Of a DNA stretch of 7,650 bases, positions 4,831-7,650 are shown in pieces. Below the pieces are notes generated by a model that worked only from the letters and a program-made list of their open reading frames with translations, had not been told where the DNA came from and made no database searches. Positions within the stretch are counted from its first letter, which is position 1. Every line of letters starts with the position of its first letter. This DNA is from an archaeon (lineage in GTDB: Archaea > Asgardarchaeota > Hermodarchaeia > Hermodarchaeales > Hermodarchaeaceae): the NCBI GenBank assembly GCA_016550405.1, contig JABXGX010000073.1, positions 1 to 7,650 on the forward strand, given 5' to 3'. Position numbers and translations under genes: made by a program.

Positions 4831-5520
4831 ATGTTGACGGTTGATGAGGAAAAGCGGTTTGCGGCTGAAGCGGCGTTAACCCATGTTTCCGATGGGATGT
4901 GCCTTGGAGTGGGCACAGGATCGACGGTCGAGATGTTCATCGAATTGTTGGTTGAGAAGATTGCATCTGAAAACATTACAATTACTGCGGTTCCCAGCTC
5001 ATATGCTACACAATTACGTCTGCATGATGCGGGAATCACCACAGTCGCTCTCGGTGCGGTCACAAGTCTTGCCTGTGCGGTGGATGGTGCTGATGAGGTG
5101 GATTCTAATCTTGCACTCATTAAAGGGGGTGGAGCTGCGCTCCTCCGGGAAAAGATTCTGGCGGAAGCAGCGAATCAGTTAGTGATTATCGTGGATAGTG
5201 CAAAGCTAGTAGAACGATTAGGTTTGAAGTGTGCTGTTCCCGTTGAAGTTCTTCCCGCCGCCTTGGCTCTTTCTATGGATCGAATTCAACGTCTCGGCGG
5301 CTCACCTCTCCTTCGCCAAGCGCAACGAAAAGCTGGACCAATCATCACCGATAATGGGAATTTCATTTTAGATGTCACATTTCCCCAAATTAAAGATCCT
5401 GCCAAATTAGACGCCCAATTGAACGCAATTCCTGGAGTGATTGAAAACGGGTTGTTCCCCACGCAAGCCGATGTTGTTTACGTGGGCCAGAAACAAGGGG
5501 CGAAATTACTTCAAAGGTAA
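4831..5520 (+). CDS. rpiA: Ribose-5-phosphate isomerase A
   Basis: A 229-residue cytosolic enzyme interconverting ribose 5-phosphate and ribulose 5-phosphate, feeding nucleotide and sugar-phosphate metabolism. RpiA signatures are in order: phosphate-binding GTGST (28-32), DGADEVD with the catalytic-region Asp (85-91), KGGGAALLREK with the conserved Lys98 and the general-base Glu107, and GPIITDNGN in the C-terminal half. Length is normal for RpiA (about 220-235). The start is ATG 4831, set by GGAGG six bases before it. The gene is flanked by tRNA genes on the same strand and seems to be transcribed by itself. Nothing is missing from the active site. Confidence 0.95.
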   Translation: MLTVDEEKRFAAEAALTHVSDGMCLGVGTGSTVEMFIELLVEKIASENITITAVPSSYATQLRLHDAGITTVALGAVTSLACAVDGADEVDSNLALIKGGGAALLREKILAEAANQLVIIVDSAKLVERLGLKCAVPVEVLPAALALSMDRIQRLGGSPLLRQAQRKAGPIITDNGNFILDVTFPQIKDPAKLDAQLNAIPGVIENGLFPTQADVVYVGQKQGAKLLQR

Positions 5521-5530
5521 ATCGAAACAT

Positions 5531-5539
5531 GCATAAAGC
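5531..5539 (+). promoter_or_regulatory. TATA box of tRNA-Arg(CCT)
   Basis: GCATAAAGC preceded by a purine-rich CGAAAC that could be the TFB-recognition element; centred about 34 bases upstream of the tRNA. Confidence 0.5.
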
Positions 5540-5589
5540 ACTACTTTCTCTCCCCACTAGTAATTTCTGGGCCCGTGGCCAAGCCGGAT

Positions 5590-5609
5590 AGAATAAGCTT
5601 CTCCCGGAG
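5590..5609 (+). other. tRNA-Arg intron 1, D loop (about position 20a/21)
   Basis: 20 nt, just 3' of the conserved GG of the D loop. Central helix is the self-complementary CCGG (exon) with CCGG (intron end); bulges AT^A and AG^A. One-base shift possible because A follows at both junctions. Confidence 0.82.
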
Positions 5610-5648
5610 AAGGCGCCAGCCTCCTAAGCTGGAAATCCCGGGTTCGAA

Positions 5649-5676
5649 AGCGTTTGCTTTAAACAAGCGCCGAAAT
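5649..5676 (+). other. tRNA-Arg intron 2, T loop, position 59/60
   Basis: 28 nt. T-loop TTCG pairs perfectly with CGAA at the intron end; bulges AA^A and AT^T; seven-pair inner stem GCGTTTG with CAAGCGC (one G-U). Leaves loop TTCGAAT. Confidence 0.9.
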
Positions 5677-5705
5677 TCCCGGCGGGCCCGCCACTTCTTG
5701 TCCGT

Positions 5706-6302
5706 TCATTTCTTTTCTGCCACGATATCCGCTGGGGAAACCAGATAGTAGGTCGTTTCGCCTTGCCGATCGAGGACAGCTAGCATCAGTTTCTTCCGAT
5801 TACGTTTTGCTTGTTTACTAAACGCATCTAGTTCCTCTACTTTCAACGGTGAACCTTCTGAAATCGCACAAACAAAATATTGGGCGGTTACCTCATTGAT
5901 TTTTGCTCCCCGTGGGTAGACACGAAACAACAACCCTTTCCCATACCCCGTTCGAACCACATATCCACGACTTCGCAAATCACTGTAAACGAGAAACCGC
6001 GTCCACAGCCCAGGACTACCTTCGGCCAATTTTTCGAGTAACGCTGAAAATTCAAGGACCTCGTCCTTAGATTTATTTACAGTAATGCGCTGTCGACGCG
6101 CTAATAACAACGCCTCTTCCGGCTCTAGTACTAGTCTTGTTGGGCTCTTCAGCGTACCATAATAACCTGCCTCAAACAACACAGACGCTTTCTCACCTTC
6201 AACCGAAACCTTACCACGCCATAACTTCGCTTCAATCGGCTCATCTGGAAGTTGTCCCCGCTCATTTTCAGAGACTGAACCATCAGTTTTCTCGTTCACC
6301 AT
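5706..6302 (-). CDS. endA: tRNA-splicing endonuclease (EndA family) lacking the catalytic His
   Basis: A 198-residue EndA-family protein; this family cuts BHB motifs in precursor tRNAs. An N-terminal EndA domain covers about 24-90 (GYYGTLKSPTRLVLEPEEALLL); the catalytic-fold domain covers about 100-190, with FLVYSDLRSRGYVVRTGYGKG, FRVYPRG and KKLMLAVLD. Of the Tyr-His-Lys triad, Tyr129 (FRVY) and Lys170 are present, but ten residues after the Tyr, where EndA has His (HS.Y), the sequence is EVTAQY with Thr139. No sign of truncation; length fits a single-unit subunit. Likely a structural or partner subunit of a heteromeric enzyme, whose other subunit is not in the window; a truly altered active enzyme is possible. 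ATG 6302 has GGTGG six bases upstream. The gene diverges from the hydrogenase protease. Confidence 0.88.
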   Translation of the reverse strand: MVNEKTDGSVSENERGQLPDEPIEAKLWRGKVSVEGEKASVLFEAGYYGTLKSPTRLVLEPEEALLLARRQRITVNKSKDEVLEFSALLEKLAEGSPGLWTRFLVYSDLRSRGYVVRTGYGKGLLFRVYPRGAKINEVTAQYFVCAISEGSPLKVEELDAFSKQAKRNRKKLMLAVLDRQGETTYYLVSPADIVAEKK

Positions 6303-6340
6303 AAGCGTCCACCATTATCTAAAGCGACAAGAGGCGAAGC

Positions 6341-6348
6341 TATATAAC
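6341..6348 (+). promoter_or_regulatory. TATA box of the hydrogenase protease gene (leaderless)
   Basis: TATATAAC after a purine-rich GCGAAGC, centred about 28 bases before ATG 6372. With normal archaeal spacing the transcript would start at or next to the ATG, and no Shine-Dalgarno is seen, so the mRNA is probably leaderless. Confidence 0.6.
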
Positions 6349-6371
6349 ATTCTTCCCGTTTCCCTGACCTG

Positions 6372-6860
6372 ATGACATCGTGGAAATCCCGTCTCACCAC
6401 TGCATTTTCCCAAGCCACTAAAATCGCCATCCTGGGTATCGGCAACGATCTCAAAGCTGATGACGGCATTGGGCCCTATGTCATCGAACAACTCCACCAA
6501 CGCAATCCTCCCCACATCGAACTTATCAACGCTAGCACCGTCCCCGAAAACTTCCTTAGCCACCTCGTCGATTCTCACCCCCACCTCATCCTACTCATCG
6601 ATGCCGCTCTCATGCAAACTGAACCCGGCACCATTCAACTCATCGATAAGGACACCATCGGCGGCATTGCCTTCTCCTCTCATTCTCTTCCTCTCACCTT
6701 CTTTATCGAATACCTTGAAAACAACATCACCACAACCATTCTCATCCTCGGCATCCAACCCCTCACCAACGAATTCGCCCACCCCTTCTCCGAACCTGTT
6801 CAACAGGCTGCCAACGAAATCATCGCCACCCTTTCCAATCTTTTCACTCAAACCCTTTGA
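6372..6860 (+). CDS. hycI: [NiFe]-hydrogenase maturation protease (HycI/HybD family, M52)
   Basis: A 162-residue cytosolic endopeptidase of family M52, which trims the C-terminus of the large hydrogenase subunit after nickel is inserted. The family marks are present: LGIGNDLKADDGIGP (21-35), LIDAAL (75-80), SSHSLP (102-107) and ILGIQP near 125-130. The three nickel-sensing ligands expected from HycI/HybD are present as Asp31, Asp77 and His104. No hydrogenase subunit gene lies in the window, so its target is unknown; the F420-type or membrane-type hydrogenases are both possible, and the symbol names the family only. The coding strand is notably C-rich and G-poor compared with rpiA. It probably has a leaderless mRNA. 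Confidence 0.9.
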   Translation: MTSWKSRLTTAFSQATKIAILGIGNDLKADDGIGPYVIEQLHQRNPPHIELINASTVPENFLSHLVDSHPHLILLIDAALMQTEPGTIQLIDKDTIGGIAFSSHSLPLTFFIEYLENNITTTILILGIQPLTNEFAHPFSEPVQQAANEIIATLSNLFTQTL

Positions 6861-6865
6861 AAACT

Positions 6866-6873
6866 CTTATAAG
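6866..6873 (+). promoter_or_regulatory. TATA box of tRNA-Tyr
   Basis: CTTATAAG, centred about 32 bases before the tRNA, just after the protease gene's stop. Confidence 0.6.
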
Positions 6874-6901
6874 CTCCTCTCGCAAAGCTATGTTTCGCAG
6901 T

Positions 6902-7033
6902 CCCGGCGTAGCTCAACCTGGTAGAGCGTCTGGCTGTAGGTACACACCGCACCCCGAGCCACACGGCAATGACCCGGTGTCAACCAACGCAGACACCAGA
7001 TGGTTCCTGGTTCAAATCCGGGCGCCGGGACCA
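6902..7033 (+). tRNA. tRNA-Tyr(GTA) with one intron
   Basis: A 132-base gene giving 77 nt with encoded CCA. Acceptor CCCGGCG/CGCCGGG with the C1-G72 pair typical of archaeal tRNA-Tyr, A73; D stem GCTC/GAGC; anticodon stem TCTGG/CCAGA; anticodon GTA followed by G37, then a 55-nt intron and A38; T arm CCTGG TTCAAAT CCGGG. The D and T loops are uninterrupted. Confidence 0.94.
6940..6994 (+). other. tRNA-Tyr intron, position 37/38
   Basis: 55 nt, C-rich. Central helix CTGT (exon) with GCAG (one G-U), bulges AG^G and AC^A; inner helix ACACC with GGTGT. Confidence 0.88.
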
Positions 7034-7066
7034 TCCAATCCACACCAGCCACTCAGACCAGAACAA

Positions 7067-7076
7067 CCTTTAAATC
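7067..7076 (+). promoter_or_regulatory. TATA box of tRNA-Asp
   Basis: CCTTTAAATC, centred about 31 bases before the tRNA, so tRNA-Asp probably has its own promoter although tRNA-Tyr lies close upstream. Confidence 0.55.
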
Positions 7077-7102
7077 ACCCCAAATAATCCACACAACACC
7101 GC

Positions 7103-7211
7103 GCCCGTTTAGTGTAGCCAGGTCTATCATCTGGGACTGTCAACCGTCGATGAAGATTCATTGATCTACAGAGCTCCTAGGACTCGGGTTCGAATCCCGG
7201 AACGGGCGCCA
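7103..7211 (+). tRNA. tRNA-Asp(GTC) with one intron
   Basis: A 109-base gene giving 78 nt with encoded CCA. Acceptor GCCCGTT/AACGGGC, G73; D arm with the GTGTAG start usual for archaeal tRNA-Asp; anticodon stem TGGGA/TCCTA around CTGTCA-C (anticodon GTC) interrupted by a 31-nt intron; T arm TCGGG TTCGAAT CCCGG with one wobble pair. D and T loops lack introns. Confidence 0.93.
7143..7173 (+). other. tRNA-Asp intron, position 37/38
   Basis: 31 nt. Perfect central helix CTGT with ACAG, bulges CA^A and AG^C; inner stem TCGATGAA with TTCATTGA (one G-U). Confidence 0.88.
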
Positions 7212-7233
7212 CTTCTCCTCTTATCTATTATAC

Positions 7234-7251
7234 GTGATTCAATCACATTTT
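7234..7251 (+). terminator. Possible terminator after tRNA-Asp
   Basis: Hairpin GTGAT-TCA-ATCAC followed by ATTTT and, a few bases on, another T run. Short stem, so weak; archaeal termination may need only the T runs. Confidence 0.35.
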
Positions 7252-7258
7252 GAATTTT

Positions 7259-7284
7259 TGTGGCAGTTTAATAAACTTACCACA
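7259..7284. repeat. Interrupted inverted repeat
   Basis: TGTGG-c-AGTTT-AAT-AAACT-ta-CCACA forms two stacked 5-bp stems. It lies between tRNA-Asp and the 3' end of the convergent gene, in a stretch with no other feature. Function not known; a terminator part, an RNA hairpin or a protein site are all possible. Confidence 0.45.
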
Positions 7285-7325
7285 ACTAGAATGAGTAATA
7301 ACTTGGATAGTTGCAAATGACTTCA

Positions 7326-7356
7326 GAAAAAAGATGAAGGAGGGGGTACCCTCCTT
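7326..7356 (-). terminator. Terminator of the right-edge gene
   Basis: On the minus strand, AAGGAGGG-TACC-CCCTCCTT (8-bp stem) followed by CATC and TTTTTT. It begins about ten bases after the TGA at 7367 and looks like a classical stem-and-T-tract terminator. Confidence 0.65.
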
Positions 7357-7366
7357 TAAATTGCCT

Positions 7367-7650
7367 TCAAGTATACTCGTAAGCTATTGATGTGATGTGT
7401 GCTTCTGCCCAACTGGTGCTAGTAATAGATCGTTGAACAAAGCTATCTGTGGGCATACCCCAAATTGATGCCGATACAAACGCTTGAGTTTCAAAAATAA
7501 TTACAATGCGATAAGCATGGTACCTTTTGAGGTAAAAATAGCCATCACTGTATCTTGTCTTTTGAGAACCACCTTCTTGGATAAAATTACTGTAGTACGC
7601 TTCTTCAGACCAAATGCCCCTATCCCAATGCTCAGCTATCCAACGGCCAA
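7367..7650 (-). CDS. C-terminal part of an unidentified protein (partial)
   Basis: A minus-strand frame enters at the right edge and runs 93 codons to TGA at 7367. The visible residues are rich in Trp, Tyr and Ser/Thr (for example RWIAEHWDRGIWSEEAYY and WGMPTDSFVQRSI), with few charged stretches and no cysteines. I do not recognise the family and see no catalytic motif or membrane helix. The reading is supported by its even amino-acid make-up, the absence of stops, and a good stem-and-T-tract terminator right after the stop. The start is outside the window. It converges with tRNA-Asp. Confidence 0.65.
   Translation of the reverse strand, partial: GRWIAEHWDRGIWSEEAYYSNFIQEGGSQKTRYSDGYFYLKRYHAYRIVIIFETQAFVSASIWGMPTDSFVQRSITSTSWAEAHITSIAYEYT

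Larger units (their letters stand above)
5569..5693 (+). tRNA. tRNA-Arg(CCT) with D-loop and T-loop introns
   Basis: A 125-base gene giving a 77-nt tRNA with encoded CCA: acceptor GGGCCCG/CGGGCCC, G73; D stem GCC/GGC; anticodon stem CCAGC/GCTGG around CTCCTAA (anticodon CCT); T stem CCGGG/CCCGG. A 20-nt insert sits in the D loop and a 28-nt insert in the T loop, while the anticodon loop is uninterrupted. Both inserts have canonical BHB folds with perfect 4-bp central helices. The gene lies between rpiA and the convergent endA, with endA ending 12 bases beyond the CCA. Confidence 0.93.

Noticed and set aside
6315..6924. Ser/Pro-rich plus frame and two minus frames overlapping the hydrogenase protease
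   Set aside because: Frames of a gene with a C-rich strand; the protease frame has all three metal ligands and family motifs.
6940..6994. Guide RNA inside the tRNA-Tyr intron (AATGACC resembling a C box)
   Set aside because: Too short, and lacks D and C'/D' partners.
1..7650. CRISPR array, insertion sequence or replication origin
   Set aside because: No regularly spaced repeats, transposase-like frames or origin-type repeats were seen.

Overview
The window is archaeal. Evidence: TATA boxes about 25-34 bases before most RNA genes, a probable leaderless protein gene, tRNA genes with bulge-helix-bulge (BHB) introns and encoded CCA ends, an archaeal-type CoA-synthesis adenylyltransferase, a DUF1512 protein and an archaeal tRNA-splicing endonuclease. 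The lineage cannot be fixed from this sequence. Multi-intron tRNA genes are best known from Thermoproteales-type archaea, but nothing else here points specifically there.

Layout. Bases 1-283 hold only doubtful small reading frames. On the minus strand (284-1963) lie coaD (phosphopantetheine adenylyltransferase) and, upstream of it, a DUF1512 membrane-anchored protein, probably one operon. A lone 5S rRNA (2061-2180) follows, then tRNA-Pro(TGG) with two introns (2236-2371), a cysteine-rich membrane protein (2443-3162), an intronless Pro/Thr chimeric tRNA pseudogene (3216-3290), a frameshifted LAGLIDADG homing endonuclease (3339-4018), tRNA-Thr(TGT) and tRNA-Leu(TAA), all on the minus strand. 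On the plus strand come a three-intron tRNA, most likely elongator Met(CAT) (4454-4637), tRNA-Thr(GGT), rpiA (4831-5520) and tRNA-Arg(CCT) with two introns. Then come endA on the minus strand, a divergent [NiFe]-hydrogenase maturation protease, tRNA-Tyr(GTA) and tRNA-Asp(GTC) with one intron each, a gene-poor stretch with two hairpins, and the 3' end of an unidentified minus-strand gene.

Theme. Six of the eight intact tRNA genes carry ten introns between them. They sit at the usual 37/38 site and also in the D arm, within the anticodon stem (30/31) and in the T loop (59/60). Nine of the ten fit a 4-bp central helix flanked by two 3-nt bulges cut after the second base; the eMet 37/38 intron fits a relaxed version with 3 bp. 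In the same window the EndA-family splicing protein has threonine where the catalytic histidine belongs, suggesting it works with another subunit. The chimeric pseudogene matches the spliced form of tRNA-Pro over its first 53 bases, lacks both introns, and changes to tRNA-Thr sequence at the T loop. The homing endonuclease relic lies between it and tRNA-Thr(TGT), inside a roughly 34-base direct repeat. Splicing of many odd introns, loss or gain of introns, and recombination at T loops are the biology worth following here.
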